From NCBI GenBank assembly GCA_964561545.1, contig CAZLQF010000010.1:1-64000 (forward strand): a stretch of 64,000 nucleotides of DNA, written 5' to 3'. Below are positions 45,218-53,997 of the stretch, in pieces. Position 1 is the first letter of the stretch; every line of letters begins with the position of its first letter. Below the pieces are notes generated by a model. It was not told where the DNA came from. It did not search any database and saw only the letters and a program-made list of their open reading frames with translations. The translations under genes were made by a program, and so were the position numbers. Source of the DNA: CAZLQF01 sp964561545 (GTDB taxonomy: Bacteria > Bacteroidota > Bacteroidia > CAILMK01 > CAYYUA01).

Positions 45218-47512
45218 TTACTGTTTCATCACTTTGTAAGCACCTTGCTTATCGCCAGCTTTTACCTTTAAAATATACATCCCACTGTTCAACTCGCGGG
45301 TATTTAAATTAAGTTTTTGCTCACCCGCATTAACTTTCCCTAAATCTTTTCTCATTTGGGTTTTACCAACCATATTCAGCAATTGAACTTCCACATTCAA
45401 TGCTTGATCAAGGTTCAAAGTAAAGTTAAGTTGGTCCTTAATTGGATTGGGATAAGTAGTAACATCGATGTTCTTGGCTTGAACTTCCTCTTCTCCTACT
45501 GTTCCTTCAAATATGCGGTTCAATCCAATTTTGCCATACATGATCTTGTTCGTAGTTTCTGAAAATTGTTCGTCTTGTACAAAAGTACCAGGTATCTCAT
45601 CACGTTGCCATACTAAATGAATGGCTTCATTCTTTACATACTTGTAAGCACTGGGATAAACAGATTCAGTAGCATCTCCTGCATTAACCGTAAAGTTTTG
45701 AGGTTCAGACCAAGTAGCCCCATCATCTGTTGAATAGGCAATAAAGATGTCTTGGTAATTAGGCTGTGTTTGGTCAGGTATAGCACCATCAACCCAAGCG
45801 GAATACAACACATAAAGCGTATCCTGTCCGCCATTAACCATGGTGGGCATTGAAGACAAAGGTGATAGGGCATAACCATGGGTAGGGTCACCTGTATTAT
45901 CAGCCCCTTCTCGGATGTTGTATTGTGAATTAGGAGTAGTAGGCGCACCAGCAGCCCTCATTGGCTCATTTACATATTGCTTAACCTGTTCAACTACTGG
46001 CCCAAGCGTATCGTTGTACTGAACATTGTTAGAATCCAACATCATGGTTTTCTCAGGTCCAATCCAAGTAGAATCATCCCTATTGCCATTGGCATCAAAT
46101 TCAACTTGATAATAAGGCTCCCAAACATGAAGTGTATCCGTTGGTATTAAGGCTTGCTTGCCATTCGCATCGTAATTGCTGTACTTAACCAGCATTTTGG
46201 CGTCTTGCGCTGTAGAATCTTTTCCATTATTATAAGAATAGGTGTAGGAAGTGTCGGTGATATAGGCAATACTATCCATGGTCATACCATTATAAGTAAA
46301 ATTGAAAACGGTACTATCAACCATATTCACGTTATAACCAGTGGTATCCATTACCATATTGTGCTCATCATTCCAGTAATAAATACCATTTTCTTCCAAA
46401 TTGAAGAATTGTGTAGTATCGCCTTCATTATTAACCCCAAAAAACCTTTGGAAAATATCATAACTAACATGGACTTTACCATCATCAGCAATAACAGCTG
46501 AAACACTTCCTGCATTGGCATTAAAAGTATCAGGATAGGTTTTACCGCTATCAACCTCAGGAAAGGTTAAAGGATGCTTTGAAAGAATGTGTTGATCCCA
46601 GGTCTGACCATTGTCGGTGGACTTCCACATCGTCACATCCCTTAAGCGCTGCGCAACTACGATGGTTACAATGCTGTCCTTTGCATCTATGGAATAAGCA
46701 TCGGCACTTCCAAAATTTCTTCTTGCCGTATCCACATATCCAGGCAGTAGTGCAGCGGAGTCAATAAAACTTTGAAGATCATCGTCTGATCGGTAATACA
46801 CCATTGGGCGTTGAATACCTTGCCTTGAAACAAGGGTATCACTATAAGTACCTATCATATGAGTGAAGCCTTCTGCCTGGGCCAACCTGTACCAAATGGG
46901 CCCTTCAAGACTGTCCCTTGTTTGAGAGGTAAAATTCGTGGATCCAATGCCGTCATTCTGGCTAAAAATATAACCTCCACTTCCGGCATTAGCGCCTGCT
47001 TGGGCTATATGGGTTACCGTAAATTCATTGGGCGTTTCACCTTCACCTTGGCCAAAGACCCCTATGTTTGGCCAGCCAGAACGGGTATCCTCTATACTTT
47101 CAATGTTGCCAGGATCTTTAATCCACGTTTGTCCATCAAAATGATTGTACCCTGTTCCACGGTTGATGTACGTTGGTGGGTTTTTGCCCAAAGTCCAAAT
47201 TGCACTGATGGATCCATCATCGTATACTTGAATCCTACGTCCAATGGATTCATTGGTTTGAAGGTCATAGGTAGTCTCTCCAATTTTTTGAATAATAAGG
47301 TCATCCGCATTCCTTTTGGTAACATATTCTTGGTTACCATTGGATGATTCCTTACCTCGATTGGGTGTTTGGTTAATGGTAGACTTTACCACCTCACCAT
47401 CAGTTTTTAATGCATCTCCTTTTGAGGAAGCATTATCTTTGTCCGTTGCTTTTTCTTGTTGCCCGGCAACAATCAAGGGGATGAAAAATAATGCGTAAAT
47501 TAATCGCTTCAT
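45218..47512 (-). CDS. T9SS-sorted protein with sialidase-type BNR repeats
   Basis: A 764-residue secreted protein when started at MKRLIYALFF (the frame is open 18 codons upstream, but the signal peptide begins here). Mature sequence starts after a VAGQQ site. Two Asp-box/BNR motifs are present, STDNGQTWDQH near residue 300 and STDDGATWSEP near 605, indicating a beta-propeller fold like sialidases or exported glycan binding proteins, but catalytic arginine triads could not be confirmed. It ends in a T9SS type A sorting domain (TTYPNPIKDQLNF to GAYKVMKQ). Single gene bounded by its own terminator. Confidence 0.82.
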   Translation of the reverse strand: MKRLIYALFFIPLIVAGQQEKATDKDNASSKGDALKTDGEVVKSTINQTPNRGKESSNGNQEYVTKRNADDLIIQKIGETTYDLQTNESIGRRIQVYDDGSISAIWTLGKNPPTYINRGTGYNHFDGQTWIKDPGNIESIEDTRSGWPNIGVFGQGEGETPNEFTVTHIAQAGANAGSGGYIFSQNDGIGSTNFTSQTRDSLEGPIWYRLAQAEGFTHMIGTYSDTLVSRQGIQRPMVYYRSDDDLQSFIDSAALLPGYVDTARRNFGSADAYSIDAKDSIVTIVVAQRLRDVTMWKSTDNGQTWDQHILSKHPLTFPEVDSGKTYPDTFNANAGSVSAVIADDGKVHVSYDIFQRFFGVNNEGDTTQFFNLEENGIYYWNDEHNMVMDTTGYNVNMVDSTVFNFTYNGMTMDSIAYITDTSYTYSYNNGKDSTAQDAKMLVKYSNYDANGKQALIPTDTLHVWEPYYQVEFDANGNRDDSTWIGPEKTMMLDSNNVQYNDTLGPVVEQVKQYVNEPMRAAGAPTTPNSQYNIREGADNTGDPTHGYALSPLSSMPTMVNGGQDTLYVLYSAWVDGAIPDQTQPNYQDIFIAYSTDDGATWSEPQNFTVNAGDATESVYPSAYKYVKNEAIHLVWQRDEIPGTFVQDEQFSETTNKIMYGKIGLNRIFEGTVGEEEVQAKNIDVTTYPNPIKDQLNFTLNLDQALNVEVQLLNMVGKTQMRKDLGKVNAGEQKLNLNTRELNSGMYILKVKAGDKQGAYKVMKQ

Positions 47513-47651
47513 GTTTTTATAGTTTTTGGGGTTTTCTTCTTGCCAATAAGAACTACAAATTTGCAATAAATTTTTGTAATAATAAACTTAATAAAATTTT
47601 AATCAATTTTTACCTTTTACTTTGTAATTGCTCTGACAAAATAAACTTTTC

Positions 47652-48608
47652 ATGGCTACCAATGATTCATCAAAAATAAAATCTCTTCTTGAAGACCCTG
47701 AAATACAGAACTTATTAAGTTCCCTGCAAGATAAATATCAATCAGACGGGGAAAATCTCAGTAATTACCTGGAAGGGCTTTTAAATAATAAATACATCGA
47801 CTATTGGAGCTATATTAACCTAAATGCCCTTTTGAACCTCCAACATCCAGAGACTGATTATCCCGATGAAATGGTATTCATCATATACCATCAAATAACT
47901 GAATTACTGTTCAAGCTTAGTATATTGGAACTTAAGCAGATTGCGAATCATCAAAGCCTGGATTCAGCATTTTTAAAAGAAAGAACCCATCGAATCAACA
48001 ACTACTTCAGGGTACTCACGCAATCTTTCAGCATTATGACAGAAGGCCTTGATCCCGACCAATTCCTTAAGTTCAGAATGGCTTTGGTACCTGCCAGTGG
48101 TTTTCAATCGGTACAGTACCGGATGCTTGAAATTGCCTGTACTCCACTAAAAAACCTGGTACACCAAGATCACCGAGAGCGCTTGAAAAATGCCTCCATT
48201 GAAGAACAATTTGCTGAGATCTATTGGAAAAGGGGAGCGATTGTTGCCAATACCGGAGAGAAAACGCTTACCCTGAAAAGATTCGAAGACCAATATGACG
48301 ACTTTTTAATCAAATGGGCCAAAGATTGGCAAGGCACCACCCTTTGGGAACGGTATCAAGGCATGCCTGAAGCTGAGAAAGATCAATCCATGCTTAAACA
48401 AATGCGCACCATGGACAAATACATTAACGTTCATTGGCCCAAAGCTCATTTCCAAACTGCTAAACGATATCTTGAGCACGGCTCAAGTGATGATGAAGGA
48501 ACCGGAGGTACCAACTACAAAGAATACCTACCACCCCAAATTCAAAAACGCATATTCTTCCCTGATTTATGGACCGAAGAAGAAAGGGCCAATTGGGGGC
48601 AATCCTAA
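47652..48608 (+). CDS. Tryptophan 2,3-dioxygenase family protein
   Basis: A 318-residue heme dioxygenase-like protein. It shows FIIYHQITELLFKL (substrate-site histidine), PASGFQSVQYRMLE (substrate-binding arginine), the axial heme histidine helix NVHWPKAHFQTAKRYL and the GTGGTNYKEYLP loop. This fits tryptophan 2,3-dioxygenase, which opens the indole ring to N-formylkynurenine; the length is slightly longer than the 280-residue core. Kynureninase-type genes are not adjacent. The stop overlaps that of the convergent birA gene by 4 nt. Confidence 0.85.
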   Translation: MATNDSSKIKSLLEDPEIQNLLSSLQDKYQSDGENLSNYLEGLLNNKYIDYWSYINLNALLNLQHPETDYPDEMVFIIYHQITELLFKLSILELKQIANHQSLDSAFLKERTHRINNYFRVLTQSFSIMTEGLDPDQFLKFRMALVPASGFQSVQYRMLEIACTPLKNLVHQDHRERLKNASIEEQFAEIYWKRGAIVANTGEKTLTLKRFEDQYDDFLIKWAKDWQGTTLWERYQGMPEAEKDQSMLKQMRTMDKYINVHWPKAHFQTAKRYLEHGSSDDEGTGGTNYKEYLPPQIQKRIFFPDLWTEEERANWGQS

Positions 48609-49360
48609 TCAAATTGGATTTCTTTAAAACCGAATCTTTGGATTGTTCCATCACCTGCGAGCTCTACCATTAAGTGACCTAACTCATCAACCCCTTTGAT
48701 TTTGCCTTTAAAAGGGTTGTGTTTTCCATCTTTCAAAGTACGCCATTGGTCTTTTAGGAACAAATGCTGTTCATATTCGTCTTTCAGAGCTTGGGTGTCC
48801 AAACTGGACTTGAGCTTGAAATACTTGTCTTCAATCTCACCCCCTATTATCTGAAGTAGATCCTTTAATTGATGAGTATGGTTTGTTACTAATTTAAAGG
48901 AAGTAGCCTTGGGTAGCTGGTTGAAATCTGTTTGATTAACATTCAAACCTATGCCTATAATGGAACTACTTAAGTAATTACCTTCAAGGGTGTTTTCTAA
49001 TAATATACCCCCTAACTTATAATGCTCATAATAAACATCGTTGGGCCATTTGATAGAAAGACCGTGATTGGGCAATATATTTTTCAATCCATAAACAATG
49101 CCCAATGTAACCACCTTGTTCAATAAGAACTGATGTTGCGCTTGTATAAAACTGGGGTAATAAACCATGGAAAAGGTCAGGTTTTTTCCTTTCTCTGCCA
49201 CCCATGAGGCCCCCCTTTGCCCTTTGCCTTGGGTTTGTTGGTCTGCGAGCACTACAGTACCTTCCGGTACATTTTGATTTTGTACTAACGCTTTGGCGTA
49301 ATCATTGGTAGATGTTACGGTGTCCAGGTGAATTAGTTTGGTTCCAGTATAAGAAGGCAT
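48605..49360 (-). CDS. birA: Biotin-[acetyl-CoA carboxylase] ligase
   Basis: A 251-residue monofunctional biotin ligase without the N-terminal DNA-binding domain of E. coli BirA. The biotin/AMP loop is GKGQRGASWVAEKGKNLTFS, followed by SIKWPNDVYY, KLGGILLE and a small C-terminal SH3-like domain (KGKIKGVDELGHLMVEL). It attaches biotin to carboxylase carriers. Since it has no HTH it should not repress biotin genes. Its ATG is 5 nt after a -7 box. Confidence 0.93.
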   Translation of the reverse strand: MPSYTGTKLIHLDTVTSTNDYAKALVQNQNVPEGTVVLADQQTQGKGQRGASWVAEKGKNLTFSMVYYPSFIQAQHQFLLNKVVTLGIVYGLKNILPNHGLSIKWPNDVYYEHYKLGGILLENTLEGNYLSSSIIGIGLNVNQTDFNQLPKATSFKLVTNHTHQLKDLLQIIGGEIEDKYFKLKSSLDTQALKDEYEQHLFLKDQWRTLKDGKHNPFKGKIKGVDELGHLMVELAGDGTIQRFGFKEIQFD

Positions 49361-49365
49361 GAATG

Positions 49366-49373
49366 CAAATTTA
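49366..49373 (-). promoter_or_regulatory. -7 box 5 nt from the birA ATG
   Basis: TAAATTTG, then CATTC, then the ATG at 49360. Exact TAnnTTTG match with leaderless geometry. Confidence 0.55.
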
Positions 49374-49606
49374 CAAAGAAAGCTTTAAGCAATGCCTCAA
49401 AATCTTTCAAGGTTCAACCCAGCAAACATTCAAGGTACAATGCTTGACATTGAAAGTTTTTAATAAATAGGCATCAAGGAACCTGGAACAATCAACTTAA
49501 GCAATCATTTAAACAACCTCTTTCAATTATTAAAACCACGAATACATAAAACCATGTTGGAACATGCCAAGTATTTTTATATATTTAGCGCTTAAATAAA
49601 ATTGTT

Positions 49607-50446
49607 ATGAAACTACATTACATCTTTCCAATTGGCGCAGTTGCACTTATATTTCTGATTTTAACGGAACCGGGAAAAACCAATAGTCAAGGAGCAGAAC
49701 CTGCTAATACCGGGGCTCCTCAAGAATCTACCTGCTCAGAGGGATTCGGTTGCCATGGCGGCTCCCCTAATTCTGGTAGTGGTTTAATTGAAGTGACCAT
49801 CAAACAAAATGGCAGCCCAGTTAATAACTACACCCCTGGTGAAACTTATCAAATAGCAATTAAGCTGGATGATCAGGATATGAATGATGCTGGATTTCAA
49901 ATAACAGCGCGAACCGCTGATAATAATTTTAAAGGCCAGTTCATGGTCAATAACAATACAAAAACCGTGGGCACTAACGATCAATACGTGACCCATACAA
50001 GCCCTGCTTCAAGTTTTGAAGGAAATACCCAAACCTGGGAAATAGATTGGGAAGCTCCAAGCAGCAGTGAAGGGGAAATTACGTTTTATGCGGCTGGAAA
50101 CGCAGCTAATGGAAATGGTAATTCATCGGGTGATAATATTTATACCACATCCAAAACCGTACAAGATGATTTTTCAACAAGTGTAGGGCAAAGCAAAAGG
50201 GATGCTTCTTTCAAAGTCTTTCCAAATCCGGTGAGGCAAGATTTGAACCTTGTTAATTTACCCAACCGTCAAAAAGAACCATTAACGGTTAAAATACTCA
50301 ATAATAACGGCCAAGTCATCCAAACTTCAACAATAACCGACCAAAACCAACAACTTCAATTATCCCAAGATCTTGATAAAGGGGTATATTTTGTAAAAAT
50401 TTTTAGCGAAGGTGGTACCAAGACCCAAAAAATCCTAAAAGAATAA
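49607..50446 (+). CDS. Choice-of-anchor V (reeler-like) protein with T9SS sorting domain
   Basis: A 279-residue secreted protein. After the signal peptide (1-23) comes a cysteine pair followed by histidine (CSEGFGCHGGSPNSGSG), the opening of the choice-of-anchor V domain, then a reeler-like beta sandwich (YTPGETYQIAIKL; WEIDWEAP; ITFYAAGNAANGNGN). The T9SS type A domain runs from FKVFPNPVRQDL to KTQKILKE. The CxxxxxCH motif is not a canonical heme c site. Function unknown; surface display is expected. Single gene; near-match -7 box TAAAATTG lies just before the ATG. Confidence 0.82.
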   Translation: MKLHYIFPIGAVALIFLILTEPGKTNSQGAEPANTGAPQESTCSEGFGCHGGSPNSGSGLIEVTIKQNGSPVNNYTPGETYQIAIKLDDQDMNDAGFQITARTADNNFKGQFMVNNNTKTVGTNDQYVTHTSPASSFEGNTQTWEIDWEAPSSSEGEITFYAAGNAANGNGNSSGDNIYTTSKTVQDDFSTSVGQSKRDASFKVFPNPVRQDLNLVNLPNRQKEPLTVKILNNNGQVIQTSTITDQNQQLQLSQDLDKGVYFVKIFSEGGTKTQKILKE

Positions 50447-50606
50447 AAAGCAGGGTTATTTAAACGCTTTTTAAAACTTACTGCGCAAATTGTGGCAGGT
50501 TGCTGTTTTTTGGTTAAACACCATCAATTAACACAAATCAAGGTTATAAAACCTGAAAGAGCTTGCGCTATTTAATAAAACCCGTGAGGTAATGTGAAGA
50601 TGTTTT

Positions 50607-51308
50607 ATGTTCACGCAGGTTGTTCAACCGGTTTTTGATCTTTTTTACCCTCGAATTTGTGCTTCATGCCATCGGGTATTGCAAAAGAATGAGGAATATC
50701 TATGCCTTTATTGTTTAGATAACTTGCCACGCACTTATTTCCACCTACATCCTGACAATCCCGTTAAAAAAGCCTTAGGAGGCAGGCTCCCAATAAAGCA
50801 TGCTTTCGCGTATTTATACTTTAAAAAAGGCGGCATTGTCCAATCCCTGATCCACAGCATTAAGTACCAGCGCCAATTTGAAATTGCAGAACTATTGGGG
50901 GCTCAATACGGTAAGGAGTTTACCAATGACGGATTGGGGTATGAATTTGACCTGATCATTCCAGTTCCTTTACATCCTAAGAAGCTAAAAAACAGGGGTT
51001 TCAACCAAAGTGAGCATTTTGGAAAAGGCCTGGCTGAAAGCTTAACAATTCCGCTTACCAACAATACCCTTATCCGGGCTTTTGAGAGCGAAACCCAAAC
51101 GCGCAAATCCAGATTTGAGCGATGGATGAACGTGAATACCATTTTCCAAATTGCAGATACCTCCTTCCTTAAAGATCAACATGTTTTACTCATCGATGAC
51201 GTAATGACCACGGGTGCCACGTTGGAAGCTTGTGGCCAAAAATTACTTGAAGCCGGTATAGCTAATTTAAGCATCGCCACCATGGCAGTCGCTGATACCA
51301 TGACCTAA
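50607..51308 (+). CDS. comF: ComF family phosphoribosyltransferase-like protein
   Basis: A 233-residue protein with an N-terminal zinc-finger-like segment (CASCHRVL; CLYCLDNLP) and a C-terminal phosphoribosyltransferase domain: PVPLHPKKLKNRGFNQSE and the PRPP loop LLIDDVMTTGATLEA. ComF proteins take part in DNA uptake in naturally competent bacteria, but in others the role is unclear. It stands alone between two secreted protein genes. Confidence 0.92.
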   Translation: MFTQVVQPVFDLFYPRICASCHRVLQKNEEYLCLYCLDNLPRTYFHLHPDNPVKKALGGRLPIKHAFAYLYFKKGGIVQSLIHSIKYQRQFEIAELLGAQYGKEFTNDGLGYEFDLIIPVPLHPKKLKNRGFNQSEHFGKGLAESLTIPLTNNTLIRAFESETQTRKSRFERWMNVNTIFQIADTSFLKDQHVLLIDDVMTTGATLEACGQKLLEAGIANLSIATMAVADTMT

Positions 51309-51424
51309 CTGACCAAGACTACTAGTTCTTTGTTATTAAATGATCAATATAAGTATGAGTCAAAAGAATCTGAAGGATGATCCGTTGATACAGTGATTTC
51401 CTTATTAAGGACGATGCTTTTTAC

Positions 51425-51432
51425 TACCTTTG
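51425..51432 (+). promoter_or_regulatory. -7 box (TACCTTTG) of the beta-helix lipoprotein gene
   Basis: An exact TAnnTTTG match 19 nt upstream of the ATG at 51452. Confidence 0.5.
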
Positions 51433-51451
51433 CATTTTTGAAACACATGTT

Positions 51452-52864
51452 ATGCGCTTCCGTTTTTTAAGCCTGATAGCCTTCCCGTTAATATTGATTT
51501 TTGCCTCCTGTGAAAAGCGAAATTTTACAGAAGATTCATCAGCCAAACTTTCCTTTTCGAGCAATGAAGTTTTTTTTGATACTTTATTCAAGGGTATTGG
51601 CTCAGCCACCCAGCGATTTAAAGTTTACAATCCCAATAGCCAACCGGTTAAGATTTCTTCCGTTCAGTTAGAAGGAGGATCCAGCAGTCCTTATTCGCTT
51701 AACATTGATGGACGGCCTGCCAACTCCGTTAGTGGCTATGAGCTCAATGGTAATGACAGCATGTTTATCTTTGCAGAACTTAAAATTGACCAAAGTAAAC
51801 CTTCCAATCCCTACATCGTAAAAGATTCGATCAAGTTCTTAACCAATGGTAACCGCCAATTTCTGAGGTTGAAAGGGTATGGGCAGCAAGCTAAATTTTA
51901 CAATGACACCATTGTAACTTCTAATGAAACATGGCAAAGCAGCAATACTTACGTTGTGGTTGACCAAATGTTGGTCGATGAAGATGTCACGTTAAGCATA
52001 GAAGAAGGGACCGAAATCTATGGAACCGGAGGTGCGCAAATCTTCATTGCAGGAACCATGCAAGCACAAGGAAATAAGGAAGACCCCATTGTTTTCCAGG
52101 GCCACCGGCCAGAAGATTCTTATAAAAATGTACCAGGTCAATGGCAGGGCCTCCATTTCTTACCTACCAGTAAAAACAATTTCTTATCGTATACAACCAT
52201 TACAGAAGGTATTGTGGGCATCCGGGTCGATTCATTCTCTACGCAAGGAGATACAATTCCCAAAGTTCAGCTTAACAATGTCCACATCAAGAACATGACA
52301 AATTATGGCATCCTTGGTTTTTCCACCAACATACTTGCTACCAATACCATAGTAAGTGAGTCATGTGGAAGTTTGGTGAGTGGCATCTATGGGGGGAATT
52401 ACCAATTTTTCCATTGTACTTTTTCCAACAATGGTTGCGAATGTTCTTCGGATGATCCGGGCTTATTTTTTACCAACCGTGTTTTGGAAGATCCCGATGC
52501 AGGGCTGATTTCATTTGACCTTAATGTAGTACTTGAAAATTCTATAGCATGGGGCAGTGATGAAGAAGAATTCATTTTAGCCAATGAAGGGCCTAAAGAC
52601 TTAAACGCAAGGGTTTCACACAATTTGTTAAAAACCTCTAACCAAAACTACAACACCAACGGCAACATCCTCAATGAACGGCCTCAATTTAAACAACCCT
52701 GTGGGAATGATTTTGCCTTAGAAAACAATTCACCTGCCTTGAATGCCGGTAATAACATTGAAAGCCTCATTGATAATCTTGGCCTGCCTTTGGAACAAGA
52801 TTTTGAAAACAATGAGCGAGACGCCACCCAACCCGAAATTGGCGCCGTGGAACATGAACAATAA
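51452..52864 (+). CDS. Outer-membrane lipoprotein with right-handed beta-helix
   Basis: A 470-residue lipoprotein (lipobox LIFASCEKR, Cys near 20). Residues about 30-140 form an immunoglobulin-like module (EVFFDTLFKGIGSATQRFKV), then a right-handed parallel beta-helix (VTLSIEEGTEIYG to GLISFDLNVVLENSIAWG), and a C-terminal choice-of-anchor Q-like end (NSPALNAGNN; NERDATQPEIGAVEHEQ). Such proteins are thought to sit on the cell surface; any activity (e.g. glycan binding) is not shown by motifs. Confidence 0.78.
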   Translation: MRFRFLSLIAFPLILIFASCEKRNFTEDSSAKLSFSSNEVFFDTLFKGIGSATQRFKVYNPNSQPVKISSVQLEGGSSSPYSLNIDGRPANSVSGYELNGNDSMFIFAELKIDQSKPSNPYIVKDSIKFLTNGNRQFLRLKGYGQQAKFYNDTIVTSNETWQSSNTYVVVDQMLVDEDVTLSIEEGTEIYGTGGAQIFIAGTMQAQGNKEDPIVFQGHRPEDSYKNVPGQWQGLHFLPTSKNNFLSYTTITEGIVGIRVDSFSTQGDTIPKVQLNNVHIKNMTNYGILGFSTNILATNTIVSESCGSLVSGIYGGNYQFFHCTFSNNGCECSSDDPGLFFTNRVLEDPDAGLISFDLNVVLENSIAWGSDEEEFILANEGPKDLNARVSHNLLKTSNQNYNTNGNILNERPQFKQPCGNDFALENNSPALNAGNNIESLIDNLGLPLEQDFENNERDATQPEIGAVEHEQ

Positions 52865-52963
52865 TGACAAATTATAAGTAAGGGCCTCACCTACCTACCA
52901 CCAACTTATTGGATATCTTTAAAGCATTCTTGAAGCAATCATCGCTTAATACTTCTAAAAAGC

Positions 52964-53977
52964 CTAATGCTTTGAAAATTCCTTAATGCATGTTTGGAGC
53001 AGTTGGTCTTTTTCTATGGGAACAACGCCTACTTGTTCACAAACCAATCCTCCAGCTATATTTGCAATGGATGCTATTAGTGCTATGTTCAAATTGGCTG
53101 TTAAGGCTAAGGTAGCTGCACTAACAACCGTATCTCCAGCTCCGGAAACATCGTAAATACTTCTTAAATGAGCGGGTAATAAATAACTTTCTTGGTGGTT
53201 GCTGATATAAACCCCATTTTCCGATAGGGTTATGAAAGAAATTTCGTTACCGATATTGGCATTCAACACCTCAACGGTTTGCTGCATGGTTGCTTCATCT
53301 CCGGGGTTTTTAATATCAACATTAAGGCCTTCTTTCAATTCTTTTAAATTGGGCTTAAAAAGAGTAGCTCCCTCATAGGTAAAGAAGTTTTGTTTTTTGG
53401 GATCCACAACGGTTGGAACCTTGTGTTTTCCAGCCAACTCCATAAGCTGAGGAATCAGAGTTCGTGTTAATACGCCTTTGTCATAATCCACAAATACGAT
53501 GGCGTCTAAATGGTCAATCACCTCTTGGATCCTGGCATAGATTTGCTCAAGCAATGAACCACCGACCAGATTGGTAGTCTCTTCATCCAGGCGTATCATT
53601 TGATCCTGATTGCCAATCACTCTCGTTTTTACAGTAGTAGGCCTTTGATCACTTCTTATGATCAAATCACTTGGCATGCCTTCTTTTTGTACGACATCCA
53701 AAAACCGATCTCCCATTGCATCGTTTCCAATTACAGCGGATAATTTTGGCTTGGCTCCCAGCCTTTTAAGGTTAAGGGCTACGTTGGCAGCCCCGCCCAG
53801 CCGGTATTCCTTGTCTTTGACGTCCACTACCGGTACGGGTGCCTCAGGTGAGATTCGGTTGACATCGCCCCAGCAATAAGCATCCAACATCACATCACCT
53901 ACCACCAGGATGTTTTTACCGTTAAAAGACTGAAATACTTGTTCTAATTGCTGTTGATCGATTGACAAGTCATGCAT
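52964..53977 (-). CDS. rfaE1: D-glycero-beta-D-manno-heptose-7-phosphate kinase
   Basis: A 337-residue PfkB-family kinase matching the RfaE1/HldA kinase domain only: ILVVGDVMLDAYCWGDV, NRISPEAPVPVV, LGGAANVALNLKRLG, FVDYDKGVL and the catalytic DVSGAGDTVVSA. The adenylyltransferase half (HldE C terminus) is missing and must be encoded elsewhere. It phosphorylates heptose-7-phosphate for LPS core synthesis. It is the second gene after an aminotransferase, 20 nt apart. Confidence 0.88.
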   Translation of the reverse strand: MHDLSIDQQQLEQVFQSFNGKNILVVGDVMLDAYCWGDVNRISPEAPVPVVDVKDKEYRLGGAANVALNLKRLGAKPKLSAVIGNDAMGDRFLDVVQKEGMPSDLIIRSDQRPTTVKTRVIGNQDQMIRLDEETTNLVGGSLLEQIYARIQEVIDHLDAIVFVDYDKGVLTRTLIPQLMELAGKHKVPTVVDPKKQNFFTYEGATLFKPNLKELKEGLNVDIKNPGDEATMQQTVEVLNANIGNEISFITLSENGVYISNHQESYLLPAHLRSIYDVSGAGDTVVSAATLALTANLNIALIASIANIAGGLVCEQVGVVPIEKDQLLQTCIKEFSKH

Positions 53978-53997
53978 CGGGTGGCGTGTTTGAGAAT

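Noticed and set aside
47513..47566. 18-codon upstream extension of the BNR T9SS gene
   Set aside because: The signal peptide starts at the internal Met; the extension is charged and not signal-like.
52921..52973. 8-bp inverted repeat AAAGCATT / AATGCTTT between convergent genes
   Set aside because: Overlaps the rfaE1 stop codons, loop is 37 nt and no T run; judged chance or at best weak terminator.
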